From: Adineta vaga
Taxonomy: Eukaryota; Rotifera
Direction of reading: 5' to 3'
Assembly: GCA_021613535.1 (NCBI GenBank)
Contig: CP075494.1
Span: 11,160,001 to 11,224,000 of the forward strand
Length of the DNA: 64,000 nt
Below, one piece after another: positions 13,649 through 24,792 of this stretch. Numbering within the stretch: the first letter of the stretch is position 1; each line of letters begins with the position of its first letter. The translations under genes and the position numbers were made by a program. Under the pieces are notes generated by a model. The model was not told the DNA's origin. It was given only the letters and a program-made list of their open reading frames with translations, and did not search any database.

Positions 13649-13949
13649 CTATCAAGTATACGACGAAAAATTAACGTTCTACGCACTCCGATTAGATAGA
13701 ATTCTATCCGATTAGAAACAAATAAGATCGATACACTGACATCTACAGAAATGATTTGAAATATTTAGTATACATGATAATTGATGAAACACTTTAACAA
13801 TTTATCTTCGAACGAAAACGTTTGTTTGATGAAAATTTATTTTTACAAAGTAAGACTATCTATCCATAGTAATGAGCATGTTAATGGTACTGAACAGTAG
13901 CGAGAAATCAGATCTGATCGGTGAGAACTGAGAAGTGAAGTGAGTAGTC
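13649..13949. promoter_or_regulatory. putative bidirectional promoter, RNF146 / ENKD1
   Basis: A 301-bp gap separates two divergent start codons, so both promoters and 5'UTRs must fit here or in upstream introns. No defined core element was recognised; the call rests on spacing and orientation. Confidence 0.4.
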
Positions 13950-15370
13950 ATGATGGAGCTACCTCAACAACCATTCCGATGGTCAGCTCAATTCGGTCCA
14001 TCACTCACCAATAGTTTCGATGAACGACAACTCATTGATCGAGGAACAAGAAATCCAGAAGGTTTGTATATAGTAATAAATTGCAACTAAAGATCTATCT
14101 TGCAGGACCATCTCGCTTACGAAGTCCCATTCCACCGGATCCTGGTTATGGAAAGGATGATCGCCCTGGAGGGTATGAATAACCATACGATTTCATCTTG
14201 TCTGATCAAAGATGTACTATTTCTGTAGTGATCCTCGTCGATCTTTACATCTTCGTGGATCAGATGCAAAAGCTATTTATAAACGAGCGATTGCAAGTGC
14301 TGGCGCTCCATATCTTCATAATATTCGATATCCAAATATGTTCTATCCTAGAACAGGAGGTACGAATGAAAAAGTCTTAGTTCAATGAGACAAAACTAAT
14401 ATTCATTTGATAGAACTGCCAAAAAATCAATTGAATGAAAACGTTAAACGAATGCATCGTATCATGCGTGAAACACAAAAACGACAAAAACAAAAAGAAG
14501 ATATGTCAAAACCAATTCCTGCAAAAGAACTTTGGCAATCTAAACAATACAGTCATGTACAATCGAAAGTGAAACAAAAACTCAACGAAGTAGATCGAGA
14601 TTAGTAAAGACAATGTATTAATCATATGTATATTATCTAGGATAATGAACGATCAGATTCACGTCCTCAATCAGCGCAAGGTCGTTTTCTTCGAGCTCAT
14701 GAAAATACGGGACCAAAATTTCTTCGATCTCAATCCGTTTGTTGTCCTCGTCGAGAACGCATTGGTTCATCGGAAAATCTCGTAGGATGGTGGTTTCTTC
14801 TTTATACTCATTCGTTTCCTTTTCTTTAGATAAAAACTGTACCAGTTGATAGGGAAACGAAAGCTGATTTTGTTAAAATCAATTCTGGATATGTAAAAAC
14901 AATTCCTAAAACACGTAAAACTGTTAGTGCAGAAGTTGTTGAAGAATTTCGAGAAAAACAAGAAAAAGATTTACAAAAGTATCAAGAAAAACAAAATGGA
15001 CGTGTGCCTGATTAGTAAGTCATTTTGTTTATAAAAAAATACCTTTTTTTCCGATTCGGGTTTCTTTCGTAGCATTGAGAAGATCAAAGAAAAACGCGAT
15101 GAAAACGCCTACCAAACACGAGCAAATGCGCCAGATCCAGATTGTCCTCCAGGTCACAAGAAAATCGATAATCAAAAACGTCTCTCAACATTACAACAAC
15201 TTCAAATGAATCGAAATGAATTAGAAAAAAACCTTCATCATTTACCAATTCGTAATGATTCTCTTATACTTCGTCGAACGAAAGAAGATATCGAAAAAAA
15301 AATTGTTGAATTAGATGAAGCGATTCAAATCTTCTCCAAACCAAAAGTCTTCATGAAAATCAACGAATAA
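13950..15370 (+). CDS. ENKD1: Enkurin domain-containing protein 1
   Basis: ENKD1 is a microtubule, centriolar and ciliary protein with a C-terminal enkurin domain. The N-terminus reads MMELPQQPFRWSAQFGPSLT. Exon 2 has SPIPPDPGYGKDDRPGG, and later exons give a basic middle region with KRMHRIMRETQKRQKQKEDM and PIPAKELWQSKQYSHVQSKV, shared by ENKD1 orthologues. The last exon (from about 15073) carries the enkurin core: PDPDCPPGHK, then ELEKNLHHLPIRNDSL, then EEAIQIFSKPKVF-like sequence (read as DEAIQIFSKPKVFMKINE) before the stop. The predicted protein is around 300 residues over six or so exons, close to the family size. AATAAA-like signals lie at about 15443-15452. It is a conserved ciliary gene; with ARL3 it is one of two cilium-linked genes in the window, with no sign of co-regulation. 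Confidence 0.9.
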
Positions 15371-15948
15371 TCTCTAAAACTTTTTTTTTTATTATTTCAA
15401 TCTATTATCTATGTATAAATTATTGGGCATGTCTTCCACTACTAATAAAATAAAATCGGATTATTTTCTGACAACTTCACATAGATTTGTACGCACGATA
15501 CTATTTCATTAGTACACTCAGAGTAAAGAAATTCAATATTGAATTATGTTTATGACTTGGCATTCTTTCCATATATAAATATATTTAAAACAAGACAATC
15601 AACTATTTTCTCCAACGGAAACAGGAAATTAGAAACGACGACTCGCTATTCTTCTTATTTATAGAGAAAATTCATTCATCAATTCAACACTTAACCATAA
15701 GCACCATATGATAGTAATGTTAGTCATATGACATTTCTTCTCTTTGTTGATAGATCATTCTTTCTGATTATTCTATCTTTTCGCAACATTCATCTCGATT
15801 TTAATATTTAATAGATTTGAGAACAATAGTTATTCTATAGGAGAATGCACTTGACTGAGTTAATTATACAACAAAAAAAAAAGTAAAATTTCACACTGAC
15901 TTAACTCGTTAGAATCGTTGCAGAAAATCTTGTTCATTCGTTGACATA
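15371..15948. other. intergenic region
   Basis: 3'UTR of ENKD1 and the 5' flank of the small secreted-protein gene. AT-rich; no gene recognised. Confidence 0.4.
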
Positions 15949-16398
15949 ATGGTTTATGTCCAAGCTATTATCTTGCTGACAATACATTTCTTTCAAATGA
16001 TATCGTCATCCTCGTCGAAATTTGATAATCGTGCATTAACTATCGTCAAATCTATTGATGATTATTTTTGTCAAAATTACATTTTAACATGTTTTTTTCG
16101 TCAACGATATCATCGATCATTAAATGATCAACCATTTGATAAATGTAAATCATTTTTAACTTTACATTCATGTCTTTATCATTATCCGGAATCGATACAA
16201 ATGTGTTCTCAAATTCTACTTAATCAAATGAAGAAAAATCTTACGAATGAAACTCCAACATATTGCTTTACTTCGACGATATATGAAACCTTTTATATTC
16301 AACATCTGCATTCGATTGCTTTCTCACTTAGGACGATGATCAACTGGCAAATATTCATATATGTTTTTTCTACTCATCTTATTTACTATTTGTATTAG
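15949..16398 (+). CDS. small secreted or GPI-anchored-like protein, unknown function
   Basis: Single-exon frame of 149 residues that I do not recognise. It begins with a hydrophobic signal-like segment (MVYVQAIILLTIHFFQMISS). A roughly 100-residue body follows with cysteines in YFCQN, LTCFF, DKCKS, HSCLY, QMCSQ and YCFTS (six in all, suggesting disulfides) and possible N-glycosylation sites (NLT, NET). It ends in another hydrophobic stretch (INWQIFIYVFSTHLIYYLY), as expected of a GPI signal or a C-terminal anchor. AATAAA lies about 20 nt after the stop. Its 3' end faces COMMD5, with only about 65 nt between stop codons. Codon use is similar to its neighbours. It may be lineage-restricted. Confidence 0.55.
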   Translation: MVYVQAIILLTIHFFQMISSSSSKFDNRALTIVKSIDDYFCQNYILTCFFRQRYHRSLNDQPFDKCKSFLTLHSCLYHYPESIQMCSQILLNQMKKNLTNETPTYCFTSTIYETFYIQHLHSIAFSLRTMINWQIFIYVFSTHLIYYLY

Positions 16399-16463
16399 AA
16401 TATCTTGTTAATAAAACATATGTTATTATTCCAGCTGATGGGATGAAAAAACAAATCAATTGA

Positions 16464-17431
16464 TTAAGTTTCAAGTAATTTTAATGTTTGTTTTCCATCA
16501 ATTTCTTCCATTTCTTTGAGAATCAAAGCAGTATTATAACGAAGTTCATTGAATCGTTTTATCGGTACCTAAAAGAATAGATTATTTTTATTGAGTAAAC
16601 ATAGTTTTACAAGATTTACTTCAAACGTTAATATTCGATTATCATTAGTACGAAATTTAAAGAATAACAATGGTTCAATACATCGTGATAAAGATCTAAA
16701 ATCGAAACATTGTTAATTGGAAAAGAAAAACAAATCATCTTTCAACATACGCTGTGGTTAAAGTAACATCTAGATTCCAATCAAATGATTTCAGTAATGG
16801 TAAACGCGGACGATCATATTCTTGAACGATATTATACAGTTGATCGCGTCTAAAAGTATATCATTATCGTAATATGTACAAAGAATAACATACTTTGATC
16901 CAAAAAGAATATTATGAAATTCTTCACTAATTTCTTCGGAAAATCTAAGTAGAAAAGATTGTAAGCAAGAAGATTGCTTTGATAAATTTACTTTAAATCA
17001 CGTAGATCATCTTTGAATATCTAAAAGAGAGAGAGAGAGAATGAATGCTTATCTTCATTCAAATATAGTTTACATCTGATTTAAGAAATGCGGCTGGTGG
17101 TTTTAGTGCAAGACGAAGAACAGTAACAAATCCATTGTATATGATAATTAATTTTTCGATCGAAATAGAATATTTTTTTGAACATTTTGTTAAATGATCA
17201 AGTGATGCTGATGATTGTTCATTTAAAATTTGACTTTCGCTCACTAGAAATATGAAAGCATCGAGAAGTATACAATCGAATAGATTTCGTTTTTTTCTTA
17301 CGAGAAATAAGTTTTTGAATAGCTGGAAATGGTAAGGAATTGCATTCTTTCAATGCTTGAACACAGAGAGATATTGCTTTAGGTACAGACCATCCATAGA
17401 ATGGATCTTGATAAGAACGATGATCCGGCAT
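16464..17431 (-). CDS. COMMD5: COMM domain-containing protein 5
   Basis: COMMD proteins form the Commander complex (with CCDC22/93 and the Retriever subunits), which works in endosomal recycling and NF-kB control. Exon 1 gives MPDHRSYQDPFYGWSVPKAI. Later exons encode the helical N-terminal domain (ISIEKLIIIYNGFVTVLRLA, LKPPAAFLKSD). The C-terminal COMM domain reads LLKSFDWNLDVTLTTA, IEPLLFFKFRTNDNRILTFE and VPIKRFNELRYNTALILKEM. That last block closely matches the COMMD5 version (VP..KF.ELRY..ALVLKEM) better than other COMMDs. About seven short exons. It is convergent with the small secreted-protein gene. On the far side, the divergent ART-TPR pseudogene begins about 290 bp beyond its start. 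Confidence 0.87.
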
Positions 17432-17716
17432 ATTATAAGTATGAAGAAGAGAAAATGAATGAACACACGTTTGTTATTAGTTTTTATGATCGGAGTAAAA
17501 TTGACGAAAGAAAAGAATGATAGACAGATGGAGCTATTGAATATGTCTATATTATGGATCTTTGCAAACAATTAATTTTCAACGAAAGCAATATTTTATC
17601 AGTTTTTATTTCTTGCTAGCCGCAAGGTCTATGTTGACTTTCTTTGTATGGTTTTGATAAAAGCAACCATTAACTATTCTTTCATAATAGCTTAAATAGA
17701 AGAGAAACTGAATCCA

Positions 17717-19069
17717 TCTGTAAAGCTCTCAAATAAGCAACACAAAAATGTGAACAGAATGCTGTCTCCATGAGTTTTGTGGCATCGAGCAAGAGATTAG
17801 AACCATATTTTGTGTACGCGCAAATTGTCAAAGAAATATTATTAACTATTAACTTTGAACAGAAACATATACAAAACTATGTTGATTATTGTCGCAGTAT
17901 ATATGCTACTGATAGAGAAGAATTGAAAACAATTAGACAATATCGGAATAGAACACCCATTTGGGTGTACACATATGATTGTTTTCTTTATCCTATGCTA
18001 AATCGTGCTTTGAGAGTAATGGATGGTAATATTATTAAACAGTTGGGCTTTTTCATTAATGATCTTCATCGACATATTGAGCATCTTCATGAAGAACAAT
18101 ATTCTGATAAATCCTCTCTTAACACTTTTACAGTGTATCGTGGATAAGATTTATCCAAGACTGATTTTGAACAATTAATACGAACGAAGGGTGGATTAAT
18201 ATCCTTTAACAATTTTTTATCGACCAGTCAAGTTTGAGAAGTTTCTGTCACGTTTGCTAAAACTGCGATGAGACAATCAGATTTAATACGAATTCTATTT
18301 GTGAAGACAATTGATCCGTCGCAATCAACAATATCTTTTGCTTCCATTCTTGATGTGAGTTATTTCGGAAACGAAATGAAGTCCTTTTTCTATGGATTCT
18401 ATTTTTCGTATTCATGACATTAAACTAATGGAAGAAAATAAAAATCTTTACCAAGTAAATTTATCACTAACGGCTGATGACGACAAAAAATTGTGTGAAC
18501 AGACAGATCATATTCGAGAAGAGAGTTTTCCAGATAAAGACGGATGGTACAGATTAGGTGCAGTACTATTTAAAATGGGACAATCCAATGAAGCTGAAGA
18601 AATCTTTAGAATACTGCTTCAACAAACAATGGATGAGAGTGGAAAAGCATCAATTTATAGTCAACTTGGTTTGATCAAATTTCATCAAGGAAAATATCAA
18701 GAGACATTAAGCTTTCATAAGAAGGCATTAAATATCCAAAAAGAATCCTCGCCTCCTAATAAACTTGATATGGCATTAACCTACAATAACATCGGTATAT
18801 TATATAAAGCCATGAATGATTATTCAAAGGCACTTTCTTATTATGAAAAAGCTCTTATCATTCGACAACGATCACATCCTTCTAATCATTCAGAATTGAC
18901 AAAATCTTACCTTGATCATGGTAGTATTTATAAGAATTTAGATGATCTTTCAAAAGCAATAAACTCTTACCAAAAAGCACTTGAAATTCAACAACAATCA
19001 CTGCCTCCTAATCATCCTAATCTGACTGCATCCTTCAACAATTTATTTATTAGTAGATATTTTGTATGA
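17717..19069 (+). pseudogene. ADP-ribosyltransferase-TPR pseudogene
   Basis: Degraded paralogue of the intact ART-TPR gene at 47.2-49.6 kb. Homology begins near 17717 in the frame matching RICDALKK and meets a stop at once (AAA to TAA type). It then runs from ATQKCEQNA through YPMLNRALRVMDGN, GFFINDLHRHIEHL and FTVYRG. The conserved Gln after YRG is replaced by TAA (18146), and a second stop (18236, matching a CGA codon) lies inside the Ser-loop region after NNFLSTS. Around 18360-18391 about 2 nt are lost relative to the intact copy, which shifts the frame and disrupts the first catalytic Glu. The frame resumes at 18392 (MDSIFRIHDI) through four TPR-like units and then ends early at 19067. 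The N-terminal domain and most TPRs are missing. The two open segments could still be transcribed. Confidence 0.85.
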
Positions 19070-20115
19070 AGAACAAAATGGCATAACTTTTGACTATAGG
19101 GCCATGTGTATGAATTCTTTTTAGATTTTTATTAGTCATATTTATGTCTCCTTATGGTCAAAATACGAAATCTAAGATTAGTGAACATTTCGGATGCCTA
19201 CCTTCTAAATATTAGAAGAACATCATTTGATGATTGCCGTATTCATGCAGATACTGAAATCAGCTTATCTTAATTTAAACAAATTTGAATATGATCTTAA
19301 ATTAGATCTATTTGTTGAATATCTCATAAGACTCTTAAGCACGGATGAAACGGTTCGTGATAGCTGCTCACATTCACGCTGAAAATCTTTCCACATAACT
19401 AGCCTCACTTTTATCTTATCTATACCTCTACTGTCGTTTGCCAAGGTGACACAGATGTACAACCATGCACCGAATTTTGTATTAGTTATGATAGCCTAAC
19501 AGTTGTACGTGAAAATTTCTTTAGTGTTTTACATGGAGAAGTTGGAAGTATCGAACAACAGCGACAAAATGATTCATCACTAGAATAAATAATTCCATAA
19601 GTTTAGGGGAAACTTTGATTTGACAACAGCAACTTGAGTGTGTACATAGCAGTAGTCAGGTACACGTAAAGCGAGAATATAGAAAAATAAAGCAACCATA
19701 CGATTAAAAAAGTTTGAAAGCTTCACATCTGTACTTCCCCGTGTTTGTGTAAGACGACGTCATTTTATTTTTATGCAAATGAAAATATACCACGACGACA
19801 ACACCTTACACATATACTGAAAACTTATTAAGTCTAAAACATTTTCTGTCAGCCGACTGTTTCTGCGGAGTGAATTAGCAATTATTCAAATCTCTATTGA
19901 AACTACCAGTATTTTCTTTATGTGAGATGCAATTGATGTTCAGTTTTTTTTGAAGATAATCACTTGTTAATTTATTTAAAGAAAAATTAGTTTGAATACA
20001 CTTAAAAACAATGAAAAAGCTGTGGTGCTTTCTAGTTTATTATTACTGTATATAATCAATATCAGATTTCCAAACATTTGCGAGAACAACATTCACATCA
20101 AGTAGAATAAAAGAA
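19070..20115. other. intergenic region downstream of the pseudogene
   Basis: About 1 kb with no recognisable gene. I could not see further TPR units in any frame, so the pseudogene's missing C-terminal repeats are not simply out of frame here. Confidence 0.4.
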
Positions 20116-20641
20116 TTAATGTCGAACCCAGACCCAAGCTTGTTCCCAATGACCTGATTTCTTTCCGAATATACCGCAGCAGCAGCAAAGTAAAACAATG
20201 ACGCCAATGACAATACCAGCAATACTACCTCCTGACAACGATGAACCTTGGGTCGATGTGTAATAGTCGTTATAATATGTTGTAGTATAATTAAAGAATA
20301 CGACTTTCTGTGCTCGTGTCGTTGTATTCAAACTTTTCTCTTCTGAAATGATCGATTCAAAGGTCGATGCGTTCACAGTTGAATTAGTTATTGTAGAACC
20401 AATAGATACTAATGAATTCCAACTCATTGCTTCTTCTGTTGGAGGACGATATGTTGAACTGTAAGATGAGCGATCATTGATCACTGGTATGAGACGCGCA
20501 GCTGTGACTATATAAAGAGAAGTTGTAAAAAAGAATTTTAGAATATGTGTCTGCGATAGACGTAGAAAAACTATTGAATAAAGACGAACCTAAGAGAGTG
20601 AACAGCATGATTGTCGCAATACATGCACAGTTTGATACCAT
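20116..20641 (-). CDS. small single-pass membrane protein, unknown function
   Basis: Two exons, not a family I recognise. Exon 1 (from 20641) encodes a short hydrophobic signal peptide, MVSNCACIATIMLFTLL. A roughly 60-nt intron follows. Exon 2 holds a Ser/Thr/Tyr-rich ectodomain (several NST/NAS/NTT-type sequons; a Tyr-rich TTTYYNDYYTSTQ stretch), then one membrane span, GGSIAGIVIGVIVLLCCCCG, whose run of four cysteines at the cytosolic edge suits palmitoylation. The cytosolic tail is short (GHWEQAWVWVRH). The layout resembles Shisa/CYYR-type small type-I proteins, but no cysteine-rich domain is present, so no family is assigned. Confidence 0.6.
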
Positions 20642-21097
20642 CACTTATGTTTAAGTTTAAAATTTTTTTCCTTGAATGACTGACAGTTTTGTATTTAAAT
20701 ATCTATTTTTCGTCAAGGATTAACGGAAGAACATTTTTTCCAACTTTCGTGTAGTTCCTACCACAGAATTCGATTGCACCTTAAAGCAACATTGAATACA
20801 TTTTTGAATTACAAGAGCAGCTAGTCTCAACTTCCTCTGTTCGAGTGATGATTCATGAAGAGGGAAAAGAGGAAAAAACCATGAGAAATCTATCACGAAA
20901 TAAGTTGATCGCGATCTTGCAAAATCAAGAATCAATCTCGAACGCCGTAAAAAGAAATTATTATTTGACATTGTCTTCTTTTCCATTAAAAAAAATGTTC
21001 GAAAATAATATGTGCTTGTGCTAAGTGAAACATTTCATCGCTAAGAATATGAATGACCAGAAATGTCCAGCAATCATGGTTAGATAATACATTATTG

Positions 21098-21139
<42 letters not shown>

Positions 21140-21518
21140 GCGAAACATACGTTAGAGATGACGAACACTACAAAACAAAAATCAGTTCAACTAAAAAGAG
21201 ATCTTTCATTTTTAGCAGTTTCTTTCTTCAACTATAGATAATGTCTCATTGACAAATATTCTAAAGAAAAACATGATCATCATAATGAACCAGGATTAGC
21301 AAGTTTTCTTATTATATCACATCGTAGAAGCTTTCACATTCAGCATTCTCTGAAGTAGAACAGATGGCGCTGGTGTTTATCAGCGACTATGAATTAAATA
21401 TACATCGACATTGGTCGATATAAACATCCAGGAAATATCTATATTTTAAAGTTCGATTCGATTAAATCTTTCATTCATTCATCATTAGTTCTATCTAGAG
21501 AGTGTATTCTCATCTAAA
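20642..21518. other. intergenic region, possible bidirectional promoter area
   Basis: The gap between the divergent small membrane-protein gene and RCL1. It contains a GA microsatellite at 21102-21136 (listed separately). No gene recognised. Confidence 0.4.
21102..21136. repeat. GA dinucleotide microsatellite
   Basis: About 17 uninterrupted GA units, upstream of RCL1. Confidence 0.95.
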
Positions 21519-23116
21519 ATGACACTTCAGTTTGAGGGTTGTGCTTATTTTCGTCAACGTCTAGCTTTATCAACACTTAGTTGTACACCAATCAAAATAA
21601 AAAACATCCGATCACAAGAAAATGAACCTGGATTACGCAGTAATACCATCAATATATTGATTTTCTCACATTTTATCGTTTATTTTTTTCATAGATTTCG
21701 AAATCAATCTATTACATTTATTAGAAAAATTAACAAATGGAAGTAAAGTAGAAATTAATGCAACTGGTACTTCACTTTACTACGTTCCTGGTGCTTTAAT
21801 TGGTGGTATTGTCGAACATCAATGTTCATTAGAACGTGGAATTGGTTATTTTCTTGAACTTGTTCTCTATGTGGCACCGTTTATGAAAACAGCTTTGGAA
21901 CTCCGATTACAAGGTGTCACAAATGATCGTGATGATCCTTCCGTAATTAATTTTCTTTATTTCATCTGATTATATCATCGTATTGTGTTCTATTCAGGTT
22001 GATTTAATTAAATATTCAGCTATACCAGTAATGAAACGATTTCTGGGATCAGATGACGGTTTAGAACTTAAAGTAAATAGTATTAAGTGCAAATTGATTA
22101 TCTCTTAATTAAATTTTATAGATCACTAAACGAGGTGCAAAACCAAATGGTGGTGGTGAAATTCTATTTCGTTGTCCAACAAAAATGAAATTACGACCAT
22201 GTCAATGGACCGATACAGGAAAAATCAAACGAATTCGTGGTGTTGCGTAAGAATATATTTGTTTTTTGAATACTTCTCCTCTCTATTAGATTTTCTAAAA
22301 TTCTAGATATGCTATGCGTGTATCACCAAGTTTAGCAAATCGATTGATTGAAACTGCCAAAGGTTTATTATTGAAATTTTTACCCGATGTTTATATTTAT
22401 GTGGATCATCAAAAAGGACCTAATGCTGGTTTGTAAGTTTTGTATCCAAAAAAAAAAGGAAAAATTATTATATATGAATTGAATTCAATAGATCACCGGG
22501 TTATGGTTTAACCTTAGCTGCTGAAACGAAAAATGGTTCTGTGATATCTGCCGAAAGTTGTTCAATACCACGAGCAGAAGAAGGTACAACAACCACAATC
22601 ACCATTCCAGAAGATTTAGCAAAAGAAGCTGTATTTAAACTTCTTGATGAAATTTATAAAGTAAATACGAGAAAAAGAAATTCGACTGATATTAAACGAT
22701 GCAAATTTTTTAAGGCAGGTGTTGTTGATTCGTTTGGTCAAGCATTAACATTTCATTATATGGCACTCAATCAAGCAGATGTTTCAAAAGTTATCACTGG
22801 CCCATTGAATTCTTATTCGTACGTATTCAATTGATTTGTATCATACGTTTGATTTTATAATATTCTGTTTAGAATGCAGTATCTTCGATATTTGAAACAA
22901 TTCTTTCAAGTTATGTTTAAAATCGAGAATGCAAAAGAAATTCCTCGAGTTGTCAGAGAAAAGATGGACGAAGATGATGATGATGATGATGATGAAGAAG
23001 AAATAAACGAATCAGATGAAGAAAAAGACGATGATGAATTAAAAACTGGCAGTTCGAAAATTCTCTTAACTGCCATTGGAATTGGTTATCATAATCTAAC
23101 GAAAACTCTGATCTAA
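21519..23116 (+). CDS. RCL1: RNA 3'-terminal phosphate cyclase-like protein
   Basis: RCL1 is a nucleolar factor of the small-subunit processome, linked with Bms1 and needed for early 18S pre-rRNA cleavage. It lacks cyclase activity. Exon 1 gives MTLQFEGCAYFRQRLALSTL and continues to ENEPGLR. Following exons give EINATGTSLYYVPGALIGG, VEHQCSLERGIGYFLELVL, FMKTALELRLQGVTNDRDDP, AKPNGGGEILFRCP, KIKRIRGVAYAMRVSP, YIYVDHQKGPNAG and GYGLTLAAETKNGSVISAES, all collinear with animal RCL1. The C-terminus ends GIGYHNLTKTLI. About eight exons. One oddity is an Asp/Glu-rich insert at 22960-23040 just before the last conserved block, where the human protein has only a short linker. It is convergent with the GPCR gene downstream. 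Confidence 0.95.
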
Positions 23117-23676
23117 ACAAAAAAATATATATCTGTCTTTGTTTTGTTTTGTTAATTTTGTTTTGGTTATTTTCAACCGAATATAACATTGATAATGAAA
23201 TACTTATTTTTACTTAATCCTACTTATTGTCAGCTGAATGTCTTAGCTAGTTATACTTATAGAAAAGAGAACCCTTCGCAAATAATTAATCAGCAGTTGT
23301 CAACTGAAAACTTGTGTCTAAAGAGTAGAAAAATATCTTATTATTTATTAAAAATCGTTCTAATGCATTCTTTTCATCGAAAGATCCTTTATTATTAATT
23401 TGAAAGAGAATATTTACATCTATATTTTGCGTATTGATTAATATTGAACACGCATACATACATTTGGTAGATTAGATTTCAACTGTTTATAAGAAGATCG
23501 AACTAGTTTCCAATTGAGAAATGATAAGATTATATAGAGGAAACATTTTTTCAACATATCAAATATCAGTAATCAAATCAAGAATGTACCCAGGTAGTTT
23601 ATATAATCTTCGAAGAAGAAGAAGAGGGTAGTACGCATGAGATATATTCTTTTATTTTGAAAGAGAAAAAGGAAAT
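23117..23676. other. intergenic region between convergent RCL1 and GPCR
   Basis: AT-rich; holds both 3'UTRs. No other gene recognised. Confidence 0.4.
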
Positions 23677-24792
23677 TCACAAACCGGTTGAAGTAAATAA
23701 ACCAAATGTCTGAAAACGTCTGTGAGTGGTATGTCCAGGTCCCAAACCTAATAATTGTCGTAATGTTAAACGAAATTGTGGCGAAGCAATACCATATAGA
23801 ACAAAATTTAATGCATGATTTGAATAAGATAGAACTAATGTAATTGAATTATATAAACGATAACGATGTTCTTGATTAAGTTCTTGAAAAACTTGTCCAA
23901 TAACAATGGGTGCGAGAAGAACAACAAAAACAATATTTAATATTAATAACATATAAGAGATTTGTTTGGCACGTCGTGTACTCTTGCGCGTTTTCTTTTG
24001 AGATTTTTTAGTCAATGGAGTTTTACTTAGAGAGAAAAACAATCGATAAGCAATAATGCCAGCACAAATAGTCATGATAAGAAATGGAATAAGTACATAA
24101 GAAAAAAGATCAATAATACTGTAAGGTTTTTCAAAGAAATGAAAATAAATTTCCGATGTATTATGTGTACAAACAATGATCTGTTGATGGGATGATATAT
24201 TCTTTTGATTTGAATGAATAATTGTTCGTTTTGAACCCATAAATAATAGAATATGACTATTTATTAATGAAATAATTATACACATTCCAATAAATATTCG
24301 ATCGGCAGATTTTGGACGACAAAAACGTTTATTCAATTGAATAACTGTACATGCAATGGCACGATCAATTGAAACAAGTGTTAATATCCAAGATGATAAA
24401 TGTGTTGTAACATAGGTAAGAAATGTATGAAATTTACAAAGAAATAAATTTTGTTCACGAATATCAAATTGAAAATAATCTCGTAAGATTAAATGACCTA
24501 AACCTAAATAAATAACAATTAAATCAACAATTGATAGATAGGCTAAATAACGAAATGTTGAATGGGTTCGTAATTGTTTTTGTGTAAAAACAATAAATGA
24601 TAACGAATTTCCAATACTTCCAACAAATAAACAAATTATTGCAAAGGGCCGTGTCAGACGTGGATCATAGATATCACTGGGTGAAAAGAAAATATCCGTT
24701 GTTAATGGTGTACCTGTTGTTGTTACATTTGAATGAATATCGGTTTGTTCTGTAGTTGCAACCGAACTTGTGATAGGCCATATAAATGACAT
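23677..24792 (-). CDS. class-A-like G-protein-coupled receptor, orphan
   Basis: Single-exon frame of 371 residues with seven hydrophobic spans. The extracellular N-terminus is Thr-rich with N-glycosylation sites. TM1 has GSIGNSLSFIVF (the conserved Asn), TM2 has LAYLSIVDLIVIYLGLG (the conserved Asp), and the TM3 end has VSIDRAIACT (DRA in place of DRY). A basic third loop runs TPLTKKSQKKTRKSTRRAKQ. TM7 has SNHALNFVLYGIASPQFR, a variant of NPxxY followed by helix 8. The pattern resembles invertebrate peptide receptors of the FMRFamide/myosuppressin type, but the ligand cannot be read from sequence. Intronless receptors are common in compact genomes. Divergent from PI4KA. Confidence 0.85.
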   Translation of the reverse strand: MSFIWPITSSVATTEQTDIHSNVTTTGTPLTTDIFFSPSDIYDPRLTRPFAIICLFVGSIGNSLSFIVFTQKQLRTHSTFRYLAYLSIVDLIVIYLGLGHLILRDYFQFDIREQNLFLCKFHTFLTYVTTHLSSWILTLVSIDRAIACTVIQLNKRFCRPKSADRIFIGMCIIISLINSHILLFMGSKRTIIHSNQKNISSHQQIIVCTHNTSEIYFHFFEKPYSIIDLFSYVLIPFLIMTICAGIIAYRLFFSLSKTPLTKKSQKKTRKSTRRAKQISYMLLILNIVFVVLLAPIVIGQVFQELNQEHRYRLYNSITLVLSYSNHALNFVLYGIASPQFRLTLRQLLGLGPGHTTHRRFQTFGLFTSTGL

